A stretch of DNA of 64,000 nucleotides, taken from Chthoniobacterales bacterium (GTDB taxonomy: Bacteria > Verrucomicrobiota > Verrucomicrobiia > Chthoniobacterales > DASVRZ01). Location of the stretch: NCBI GenBank assembly GCA_039930045.1, contig JBDSQB010000016.1, forward strand, positions 62,001 through 126,000, in the 5' to 3' direction. Position 1 is the first letter of the stretch. Each line of letters opens with the position of its first letter. This document shows positions 52,026-59,162 of the stretch, in pieces. Made by a program: the position numbers and the translations under genes. The notes under the pieces were generated by a model. That model made no database searches, was not told where the DNA came from, and was given only the letters and a program-made list of their open reading frames with translations.

Positions 52026-54074
52026 TCAAAGTCGTCCCAAGGCATCAAGCACCGTCTGCGGCGTGAGCAATTCTGGAAGCACCACCGCCGGCCGCGAACG
52101 GTCCGCTGGATAGATCAGGTAGAGTGGCACTCCGGCGCGTCCATATTGCTTCAGCACGCGGGTAATTTCCGGGTCGCCGTTGGTCCAGTCGCCTTCGAGA
52201 AAGAGGACGTTTTTCTCTCGAAACACCTGCTGCACGGCGGCGGAATCGATGGCGACGCGCTTGTTGACCTTGCAGGAAAGACACCAGTCGGCGGTGAAAT
52301 CGACGAAGACAATCCGTTCGCCAGCCAGAGCGCGATCCAACTCGGCTGCAAAACTTTTCTGCCCGACTGGCGTTTCTTTCACCGGACGAAACCAGCCCAG
52401 CGTCACCGCGATGCCGCCGAGGACGACTAACAGTGCGATCACGCCAAATCTGCGGCTTCCCGGCGACGCGACCGGCGTGAGAAACGCCCCATAAATCCAC
52501 GCGCCCAATCCGCAGAGCAGGAGCAGCGCGCCGAGGAAAACGATGGCGTCGATGCCGAGTTGACGCCCCACGATCCAGACAAACCAAAGCAGCGTCGCGA
52601 GCAGGAGAAACCCCATGAATTCCTTCAGCCGCACCATCCAGAGACCCGGCTTTGGCAGAAATCGCATCCAGCCCGGATTCGCGCAGAGCAGCAGATAGGG
52701 CGCGCTCATTCCGAGGGCGATGGCGGCGAACACCGAGAGCAGCGCCGGCGCGGGCTGGGTGAGCGCAAAAGCCAGCGTCGTCCCCAGATACGGCGCCGTG
52801 CAGGGCGTCCCGAGGATCGTCGCAAAGACGCCCTGGAAAAACGCCCCGCCGTAGCCGTCGCCCGTGTCGTCCAGTTTCGTCGTGGCGCTGCCGGGCAGGG
52901 TGATCTCGTAAACGCCGAGCAGATTCAGAGCGAAGAGGAAAATGAGCACGGCGATCCCGATGTTAAACCATGGGTTTTGAAACTGCTGCGCCCACGAGAT
53001 TTCCCGTCCGGTCGAACGCAAAATCAGCAGTACCACGCCGATGCCGAGAAACCACGCAAACATGCCGCCAGCAAAGGCGAGCCCGAGCCGAAACACGCGC
53101 TGCCGCGACTCGCCCGCTTGTTTGACGAATGAAAACATCTTCAGCGAAATCACCGGCAGCACGCAGGGCATGAGGTTCAGGATCAGCCCGCCGATGAAGC
53201 CGAAAAGCAGCGCCGGGAGCAGGGTGAGGCTGGAGGTCGAAGCTGGTGTGGCTTGAGTGGCGCTAGGGGTTTTCTCGCCGACCATTTCGATGAAACTCCC
53301 ATCCGCAGTTTGCAGGACGCCCGGAATTTTCTTGGCGGGCTCGCTGCCGTCGAGCAGGGGAATGGTGACCGTCAATCCATTGCCGGTTTGCTGCAAAGTC
53401 GGATGTCCCACGAGCACGCCATCCGGTGGATTGGGAAAATAATTCGTTTCCGAGCCGTCACCGATGGGCCCGGCGATAAAGAACTCCAGCGCCTTCCCAG
53501 TGCTCTTCCATTCCACTTTTAGACTGGGCGCACGCTCCGGGATGCGCTTTTCATACCGCTCAAACTCCGCTCTGTTTTCCTGATTCCCCGGGATGGTTAG
53601 TTGCAGTTCCGCCTTGCCCGGCACGCAGAGTTTCTCGCAGACCAGCCAAGACGCCTTCGCCCCAATTTCCACGGGAGTTCCATTCCAATCCTTCGGCGGT
53701 GTCACCGTCGCAAAGAGCAGCACCTCGCCCGAGTAAACATACACCTGCAAGCCGCCGTCCTCGTTGTCCACCGTGGGCGCGGGCCATTGCAACTCCCCCG
53801 CGACAAACCCCGGCGGGAGCGTCCATTCGATCTTCGTCGGCAAGCCCGAATCGCCCGGATACCGCCAATACGTGTGCCAGCCCTCCGCCATTTTCAGGAG
53901 CACGCCCACACGAAATGGCTTTCCCGCCTGCACCTGCGTCGTGTCGGCAATGAGACGCGGCTCTACGAGCGTCTTCCCCTGATAATTCTGCGCCTGCGCC
54001 GGCCAGAGCGTTGCCATCCACAGGAGACAGAGAAAAAAGCCGGACCGGAAAAAATTCACCGCACTACCTACCAT
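52026..54074 (-). CDS. dsbD: DsbD family protein-disulfide reductase
   Basis: About 682 residues; moves electrons from cytoplasmic thioredoxin across the membrane. The N-terminal DsbD-alpha/ScsB-like domain contains SWLVCEKLCVPG. An eight-helix domain follows with the two membrane cysteines in LMPCVLPVISLKMFSF and GTPCTAPYLGTTLAFAL. A thioredoxin-like domain ends the protein with DFTADWCLSCKVNKR (CxxC). All three redox centres are present. Start 54074 chosen since the signal-like SGFFLCLLWMATLWPAQA comes shortly after. First of the run dsbD, redoxin, MBL. Confidence 0.9.
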   Translation of the reverse strand: MVGSAVNFFRSGFFLCLLWMATLWPAQAQNYQGKTLVEPRLIADTTQVQAGKPFRVGVLLKMAEGWHTYWRYPGDSGLPTKIEWTLPPGFVAGELQWPAPTVDNEDGGLQVYVYSGEVLLFATVTPPKDWNGTPVEIGAKASWLVCEKLCVPGKAELQLTIPGNQENRAEFERYEKRIPERAPSLKVEWKSTGKALEFFIAGPIGDGSETNYFPNPPDGVLVGHPTLQQTGNGLTVTIPLLDGSEPAKKIPGVLQTADGSFIEMVGEKTPSATQATPASTSSLTLLPALLFGFIGGLILNLMPCVLPVISLKMFSFVKQAGESRQRVFRLGLAFAGGMFAWFLGIGVVLLILRSTGREISWAQQFQNPWFNIGIAVLIFLFALNLLGVYEITLPGSATTKLDDTGDGYGGAFFQGVFATILGTPCTAPYLGTTLAFALTQPAPALLSVFAAIALGMSAPYLLLCANPGWMRFLPKPGLWMVRLKEFMGFLLLATLLWFVWIVGRQLGIDAIVFLGALLLLCGLGAWIYGAFLTPVASPGSRRFGVIALLVVLGGIAVTLGWFRPVKETPVGQKSFAAELDRALAGERIVFVDFTADWCLSCKVNKRVAIDSAAVQQVFREKNVLFLEGDWTNGDPEITRVLKQYGRAGVPLYLIYPADRSRPAVVLPELLTPQTVLDALGRL

Positions 54075-54128
54075 TCCCCCGCGCCCCGCGCAAAACCGCC
54101 CCGCCCGGCACTTGTCCTCAAGTGCCAC

Positions 54129-54794
54129 CTACCCCTCGCGCAACTTCCCGCCCGTCACATAATACATCGCCTGACGCTGCAACTCGTGACCCGTCCGCAG
54201 CCCCAGCTTGTCCTTGATCTTGCCGCGATAGCTTTCCACCGTCTTCACACTCACCCGCAACTCCGCCGCCACCGTCTTCGTCGCCGCGCCGCCGCCGATC
54301 AGTCGAAAAATTTCCAGCTCCCGTCGCGTCAACGACTCCACCCCATTCGACCGCAACTCCACCCCGCCCGACGCCAGATTTTCCAGCAGCAAACTCTCCA
54401 CTTGCGGACCCACCATGCGCCGCCCCTCCGCCGCCTCCAGCATCGCCCCGAGCAGCGCCGACACCGGGTCCAGCCGCGTCACATACCCCAGCGCCCCCGC
54501 CTGCAACGCCCGTTGCACCGTTGTCGCATCCGCCTGCCCGGTAAACACCACCACCCGCGTCGCAGCCGACCACTGGGGCAAGTCCTGGATCAGCGTAAAC
54601 CCATCCGCCAGCACCGCATCGAGCACCAGCAAACCCGGCTGCCATTTCGCGCAAAGATCGCGGGCCGACCGGGCGCACGCCGCCTCCGCGCACACCTCCA
54701 ATCGGTCATGCGCCTCCAGTAAATGACGCACCCCCAGCCGGGCCATCGGCTCGGCATCCGCCACCACCACTTGGATTTTTTTGGACTTAGGCAT
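54129..54794 (-). CDS. LuxR/NarL-type response regulator with variant receiver
   Basis: A 221-residue regulator: receiver (1-120) plus a LuxR helix-turn-helix (about 150-210; LTRRELEIFRLIGGGAATKT, VSVKTVESYRGKIKDKLGL). The phospho-acceptor is D59 (LLVLDAVL). The upstream acidic pair is D13 and E15 in ADAEP rather than adjacent Asp residues, and the conserved Lys of strand five is replaced by Arg (GYVTRLDP). So phosphorylation may differ from normal. No kinase is adjacent. The minus-strand gene precedes dsbD by 54 bases; its 5' side opens on a 21-bp repeat array. Confidence 0.87.
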   Translation of the reverse strand: MPKSKKIQVVVADAEPMARLGVRHLLEAHDRLEVCAEAACARSARDLCAKWQPGLLVLDAVLADGFTLIQDLPQWSAATRVVVFTGQADATTVQRALQAGALGYVTRLDPVSALLGAMLEAAEGRRMVGPQVESLLLENLASGGVELRSNGVESLTRRELEIFRLIGGGAATKTVAAELRVSVKTVESYRGKIKDKLGLRTGHELQRQAMYYVTGGKLREG

Positions 54795-55030
54795 ACATCC
54801 CCTTTCAAAAACAGCAATTCGCTGATCCGTTCCTAATCCAATCGATGAGAAAACGGCAACGTAAATAATCAGCTTTTTTCTTAATCCCGAGAAACCCCGC
54901 TTCCGGCAAGCCTGAAAGGAACTTCAGCCAAGCCCCGATTACAGGTCTCTGCGATTTCTGTTTTCATCCATCCATGCCCCCACCTCGGATCAACATCGCC
55001 TCCGCAATGCGCTCCGGCTGGACCATTTTT

Positions 55031-55270
55031 CCGCACGGTGAAATCGTCCTACCGCACGGCGGAGCTTTTTCAGCGGAGTTGGGGACGATTCTACCGCACG
55101 GCTGGAGAGTTTCACTGCACGGTCAGACCATTCCACCGTGCGGAAGAACCGCCCTGCCGCACGGTCGGCCCCTTTCACCGCACGGCAGAATCTCCCAACC
55201 GTGCGGCAGAATGATTCCACCGTGCCGGAAAATCATTTCACCGCGCCGAAAAACCGCTCTACCGCAGTAA
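55031..55270. repeat. 21-bp tandem repeat array, 12 units with CCGCACGG core
   Basis: Units start at 55031, 55052, 55073, 55094, 55115, 55136, 55157, 55178, 55199, 55220, 55241 and 55262, every 21 bp without exception. Each has an 8-bp core, CCGCACGG or its exact reverse complement CCGTGCGG (units 6 and 9; units 3, 10, 11 and 12 degenerate), then 13 variable bases. Core arms CCG/CGG are palindromic around a CA or TG. It lies in the divergent region between the LuxR-type regulator (54794, minus) and the 55326 gene. On the plus strand it is open as a heptad peptide with PHG every seven residues, from an ATG at 54974; I do not call that a gene. The upstream part, 54795-55030, shows nothing else recognisable. 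Confidence 0.97.
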
Positions 55271-55325
55271 AACACCCTCCAACGCCTCCCAAACACCCGC
55301 AAACCAACTCCAACACCCGTTCCTC

Positions 55326-56021
55326 ATGGCCAAATCCGACTACATCTCCTCCAACGACGAGGCATTTTCTGCCCAGTTGCTCACCTTTAAGACCAACATT
55401 CCCGCCTACGCCACCACCCTGGGAGTAACCCCAGCCGTGGTGACCAGCCAAGCGGCGGACTCCGATTATTTCGCCTACGTCCTCACGGGTCAGGGCCTTA
55501 TGCGCAATGGCTCCCAGCAGTGGACCTCCTGGAAGACCATCGCCCGCAACGGCGGCACCCCGCCACCCACCGGAGCGCCCATGCCGCCCGCCTTTCCAGC
55601 CAGCGTCACCGCCACCGCGCCGGGGATCGAAGTCCGCTTTCGCGCCTTGGTGAAGTCGATCAAGGCGCACGCCAACTACAACATCTCCATCGGCGAGGCC
55701 CTCGGCATCGAAGGCACCCAGGAAACCGCGCCCGACCTCACCACCATTCAGCCCGACATCGAAGCCAGCGTGAGCGGCAACCGCGTCAATATCGATTGGG
55801 GCTGGGGCGGCAAAGGAGCATTTCTCGACCAATGCGAGTTGCAGGTGGATCGCAGCGACAGCAAAGGCTTTGTCTTCCTCTCCATCGACACCACCCCCGG
55901 CTACACCGACAGCACCCCATTCCCAGCCACCCCAACAAAGTGGACCTACCGCGCCATCTACCGAGTGAACGACCAACAAGTCGGCCTCTGGAGCAAGCCG
56001 GTGAGTGTGTCGGTGGGGTAA
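55326..56021 (+). CDS. hypothetical protein with fibronectin-like C-terminal part
   Basis: A 231-residue protein without signal peptide. The N-terminal half is helical (MAKSDYISSNDEAFSAQLLT, then SQQWTSWKTIARN), the middle is a Pro-rich linker (TPPPTGAPMPPAFP), and the C-terminal half (about 140-231) has the alternating hydrophobic pattern, WTYRAIYRVNDQQVGLWSKP, of a fibronectin III-like beta sandwich. I recognise no specific family, though proteins of this build occur in Verrucomicrobiota and Bacteroidota. GC content is normal, so it belongs to the host side of the AT-rich cassette starting at 56045. Confidence 0.68.
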   Translation: MAKSDYISSNDEAFSAQLLTFKTNIPAYATTLGVTPAVVTSQAADSDYFAYVLTGQGLMRNGSQQWTSWKTIARNGGTPPPTGAPMPPAFPASVTATAPGIEVRFRALVKSIKAHANYNISIGEALGIEGTQETAPDLTTIQPDIEASVSGNRVNIDWGWGGKGAFLDQCELQVDRSDSKGFVFLSIDTTPGYTDSTPFPATPTKWTYRAIYRVNDQQVGLWSKPVSVSVG

Positions 56022-56044
56022 CTTCCACCCTAAGTCCACTAGAC

Positions 56045-56728
56045 ATGACAAAAAAGATCATACAAAAGCCGTGTTTGTTACTGTGCATTTTGATTGTAAT
56101 CAATGTATTGGGATGCTCCAACTATTCCTCATATCGTATAATCAGCAAAGACCCGCCTCCGTCTCATGATCCATATCCTGTGCTGAAAAAAAATCCTGTA
56201 ATTTCTGAGGAATCTTTTAACGTTTATGAGTCGGAAAAGGAAAGCGAATTGTATTATTATGTGCCCCTTCAACTAGAGCCGTTCAAAGGACAGAATACGG
56301 AGGTAATGGGAAATGCCCTCTTTAATAAAAATAACAACCATTGGATTTTTTCTATTCCGGTTGGTCCTGCGGCAGGTAGCTACAACTCCGCTTTAGAAAA
56401 GCTAAAAGCTATTCACCCCAAAGCAAGTTTAGGATTCTATCCAGTTGCAAACTACAGTATAGCACCGATAACAGACCCTGGGGACCCAAGTATAATATCT
56501 AGCACAATTGTAGCTAGCAGCGGAGATCCTATCCTAGCCTTGCTTGTTATACAAACGAAAGGTCGGGAAGCTGGGGAAAGTATAAGAGATCTTCTTGGTT
56601 TGCCTTCAGGATTTCTTGCTCAAGCTGTCTTTACCATTCTTGCCAAGGATGGTAACTCTACTCAAGAAATAAGGATACAAGCGAGCATTAGAATCGGCAG
56701 TATAAACTTAAGCTCCACCACTCACTAA
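56045..56728 (+). CDS. lipoprotein of AT-rich cassette, unknown family
   Basis: Predicts 227 residues with a signal and lipobox (IVINVLGCSNYSS, Cys near 24). Codon use is AT-rich, unlike the neighbouring genes. The mature part carries ELYYYVPLQLEPF, then WIFSIPVGPAAGSYNSALEKL and SLGFYPVANYSIAPITD. Equivalent blocks in similar order appear in the next two proteins, so the three seem paralogous. No known domain. No clear Shine-Dalgarno. Longer open frames upstream belong to another frame of the 55326 gene. Confidence 0.72.
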   Translation: MTKKIIQKPCLLLCILIVINVLGCSNYSSYRIISKDPPPSHDPYPVLKKNPVISEESFNVYESEKESELYYYVPLQLEPFKGQNTEVMGNALFNKNNNHWIFSIPVGPAAGSYNSALEKLKAIHPKASLGFYPVANYSIAPITDPGDPSIISSTIVASSGDPILALLVIQTKGREAGESIRDLLGLPSGFLAQAVFTILAKDGNSTQEIRIQASIRIGSINLSSTTH

Positions 56729-56736
56729 AACCCCAA

Positions 56737-56757
56737 CAACTAACAACTAACAACTAA
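56737..56757 (+). repeat. CAACTAA x3 microsatellite before second cassette gene
   Basis: Three perfect copies of the 7-bp unit CAACTAA in the 35-base gap between the first and second cassette genes. The run ends seven bases before the ATG at 56764, exactly where a ribosome-binding site is expected, and contains no Shine-Dalgarno. Confidence 0.9.
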
Positions 56758-56763
56758 CAAATT

Positions 56764-57741
56764 ATGATACTACTATACGATATTGCAAAATCTGGCCCAT
56801 ATGCGACGATTTACAGAGACTCTAATGATGCGAATTTATTTTATTTTTCACCAGAATTTGCTGAGGTCAGAATATTGCCTAGTCACCGATTAGCATTTGG
56901 CGCTAGAATGTTTCATAAGAATCCAAATATACCCGATGACGGATTTTCGCTTTACAACTTTGGAGTAAAAGCTGTCGTGCCGAGTTCCATTCTTACTAAC
57001 ACTCTTGATGAATTGAAACAACAATATGGTCCCAATGTAAGTCTAGTTGCAATCCCGTCACAAAATCCTACTCTCAGTCCATTAACACAGGGCATTTACA
57101 CAAATATCAACTGCCAAGCTAATGGAGGTAATATTCATACTGATCTTGCGTGTTCTTTTCGAGTGCCGGAAGATCTGGAACCCGATATGTCGAAGTTCTT
57201 CAAATCTGCGTTGGGTTGGGCTGGTGCCATCGATTATAAGGTGCGCACTAAGAAGACATCTTTTGAATGGAAGATTACCGCCAACTGGCATCGGGTTCAG
57301 ACTCATTTCAAAGCTCAAACCAGCGTGTCTCATTGGTTTGTAAAAACAAACTTGTCCTACGAAACTAGAACGCTTATCGAAAATGACACAATTAAGGTCG
57401 AAATAAGTGGGGGTACGCCAAGTGATAAAGAAAAAATTTACACTATGGCAGAAAAAGTGGCCGCGAGACTATTCGTGCAAAGTCTCGAAGAAACGCCTTT
57501 ACCTGCACACCCCTCAGGGGCCGTTGTCTGTCTGAGCATTAACTATAGCAAAATAGAAGAAGACAAGACTAGCATTAGCATGGGAAGCGAAAGCGATTTC
57601 GAAGACCGTGAAATGAGTATCGCTGTGTATGTACAAAATATACCAGCAGACTATTTTTCAGGGTTCGATAAGAAAATTGCAGCCGCTGCAGAGGCGTTCG
57701 CGCCAAGTTATCCTCCTGGCTTTGAACTTGGATTTGTGTGA
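56764..57741 (+). CDS. unknown protein, second of AT-rich cassette
   Basis: Predicts 325 residues, no signal peptide or membrane helix. Opening MILLYDIAKSGPYATIYRD, then LFYFSPEFAEV, GARMFHKN, a strand-rich stretch GFSLYNFGVKAVVPSSIL and LDELKQQYGPNVSLVAIPSQ then SPLTQG, matching in order blocks of the first and third cassette proteins. The second half continues as alternating strands (WKITANWHRVQTHF). No family is recognised. Lacks a Shine-Dalgarno; a 7-bp repeat precedes it. The third gene begins three bases after its stop. Confidence 0.72.
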   Translation: MILLYDIAKSGPYATIYRDSNDANLFYFSPEFAEVRILPSHRLAFGARMFHKNPNIPDDGFSLYNFGVKAVVPSSILTNTLDELKQQYGPNVSLVAIPSQNPTLSPLTQGIYTNINCQANGGNIHTDLACSFRVPEDLEPDMSKFFKSALGWAGAIDYKVRTKKTSFEWKITANWHRVQTHFKAQTSVSHWFVKTNLSYETRTLIENDTIKVEISGGTPSDKEKIYTMAEKVAARLFVQSLEETPLPAHPSGAVVCLSINYSKIEEDKTSISMGSESDFEDREMSIAVYVQNIPADYFSGFDKKIAAAAEAFAPSYPPGFELGFV

Positions 57742-57744
57742 AAT

Positions 57745-58566
57745 ATGGAACAGCCCATTTTTAATATTTCCGAGCAGATCGGGCAGAATACGCTACATCC
57801 AGATTTTCTTGATTCTAAATTGTGGCACATTGAGCCGCTTCCAAAATGGAGCGTTCTTGATTCCCAAGTTGGTGTGCAACTTGCCATTTTCAGGTCCTTT
57901 GTATCTTTCGAAGTTACACAACAAGAAATGGACTCCTTTTCTCAAGCAAAACCAGGATGCCGCTTTTCGTTGATTTCGCCGCTTATAGTCAACGGTCAGC
58001 CAATTTCGAATGTTACTACACATTCACCACATTCTATAACAGTCAGAACCCTTCCGAATTTACCTTTACCGAAGTATGCGTTTGAGGCTCTGTTGCGAGT
58101 TAATGAGGCCGACTACCCAAGTTTAGAAGCAGCAATCCGAAACGCTTATAATAATAAAACACTATTTCGTGGACCTGTTAATTTTGTGTTGAGCGGAAAG
58201 GAACTAGTTTCTTCTGCTGACATTCAGTTGGATTTGCGCAAGGCTGCACTGGACGTTTCTAACAGCCTGCATGGAATTCCTGCACCGTACACTAATTCAT
58301 TCGAAGCGATCGTTGGCTGGGTTGACCTTAATCTTCCAAATATTGTCAGGCCGATAACAAATATTCCGCTTCCTGCAACGTACAGACATGTCATTGCAAC
58401 TGAGTTGGCCAAAAGCGTTTTGTTTGAGACTGGGGAATTGGAAGTGTTCGACAATGGGATCAAAACAATGGGGTATGGCGTTCGCCAACCTGTGGAACTT
58501 GCCCCCGAAATGAAGATGCACCTTGTAAGGTCGCAATCTCTCACTTTGAACCAGCGAATTTTTTAG
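57745..58566 (+). CDS. unknown protein, third of AT-rich cassette
   Basis: Predicts 273 residues, soluble. Block order again parallels the other two: LWHIEPLPKWSV, then VQLAIFRSFVSFEVTQQEMD and FSLISPLIVNGQPISNV. Beta-strand alternation dominates, with a helix near the Ala/Leu-rich FEALLRVNEADYP. No known motif. The end of the gene overlaps the truncated restriction-type fragment on the minus strand by 26 bases, so its C-terminus lies at the insertion boundary and may be altered. Confidence 0.72.
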   Translation: MEQPIFNISEQIGQNTLHPDFLDSKLWHIEPLPKWSVLDSQVGVQLAIFRSFVSFEVTQQEMDSFSQAKPGCRFSLISPLIVNGQPISNVTTHSPHSITVRTLPNLPLPKYAFEALLRVNEADYPSLEAAIRNAYNNKTLFRGPVNFVLSGKELVSSADIQLDLRKAALDVSNSLHGIPAPYTNSFEAIVGWVDLNLPNIVRPITNIPLPATYRHVIATELAKSVLFETGELEVFDNGIKTMGYGVRQPVELAPEMKMHLVRSQSLTLNQRIF

Positions 58567-59002
58567 GATGAATTGGGCAGTCGAAGATGTGGAGTTGCTC
58601 GAAGTCGGTGAGGACGGCTAACGGCGTGCCAGCATTCCACCCGTAACGGAGAGTCTGGAAAGCGGCGTCGGCGTCGGTGCGAAGCTGGATGTGGGGCTTC
58701 TTGGCCTCGTAGAAAAAACGGGCATCGCGAAAGTTGGGCGCGACGTGGAAGGCGTAATCAGCGCGACGATTGGCCCCGGCGATTTTCTGCGGGTCCTCGA
58801 CTTTCACTTCCTGAGCGTAGGGGTTCTTTTGGAGCTGATGGGTTACGTCCCAACCGAGCGCCTGCCAGAGTTTGTCGATGAAGCTGATGCGGGCCTGAGC
58901 TTCGGAGTAGCTGGGGGAAAGATAGTGGACTTCGTTCGCGGAGAAGTCGGCGATGAGCTGGCAGACGGCGGCGTGAGCGGAATCGAGGTCGTGGCAGAGC
59001 AT
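58541..59002 (-). pseudogene. N-terminal fragment of a type IIG/I-like restriction enzyme
   Basis: A 153-residue fragment. It contains a PD-(D/E)xK-like nuclease core: RRADYAFHV and FFYEAKKPHIQL (Asp then Glu-x-Lys, near residues 81-105), followed by LRYGWNAGTPLAVLTDFEQLHIFDC. Such segments open large fused restriction-methylase proteins (over 900 residues) of the type IIG class, and the reading frame simply stops after KKFAGSK at the edge of the AT-rich cassette. No methylase part follows within the window. The gene therefore seems cut by the cassette. Whether the fragment is expressed is unknown. Confidence 0.7.
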
Positions 59003-59075
59003 GATCGGGCTGCATTATGCCTGCGACATCTGCAACGGCGAGAAATTTACTCGGCGGTGATAGTTTAATCGCATG

Positions 59076-59110
59076 AAAAAAGGCGCGCCCGGTGTGGACG
59101 CGCCTTTTTT
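59076..59110. terminator. bidirectional terminator
   Basis: A 12-bp perfect stem, 59076-59087 (AAAAAAGGCGCG) with 59099-59110 (CGCGCCTTTTTT), 11-base loop, flanked by T-runs on both strands. It lies after the stop of the PEP-CTERM gene (59163, minus) and upstream of the truncated restriction gene. Confidence 0.9.
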
Positions 59111-59162
59111 GTTTATTTGACCGTTGTGAGTTACGAAAAAACTCGCCGGGGTCAGAGTCGTT

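Larger units (their letters stand above)
56022..58566. other. AT-rich three-gene cassette, probably acquired
   Basis: The composition drops sharply after 56022; a hand count of 56761-56820 gives 22 G or C in 60, against roughly 60% in flanking genes. The cassette holds three same-strand genes (56045, 56764, 57745) with no transposase, integrase or tRNA nearby. On the right it abuts the cut end of a restriction-type gene on the other strand (58541-59002). Acquisition by transfer is inferred from composition and that truncation. Confidence 0.7.

Noticed and set aside
54974-55270. 98-residue open frame with PHG heptads across the array
   Set aside because: Open only because the 21-bp period keeps the frame; the core also occurs reversed, which spoils the peptide repeat. 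No ribosome site and no family. I keep it as repeat, not gene.
55031-55270. CRISPR array
   Set aside because: Repeat core of 8 bp and spacers of 13 bp are far too short, the repeats are degenerate and inverted, and no cas genes are near. The same holds for the arrays at 3918 and 62735.
56022-58566. Prophage or insertion sequence
   Set aside because: No integrase, transposase, phage structural protein, terminal inverted repeat or target duplication was seen; only composition and the cut gene suggest transfer.
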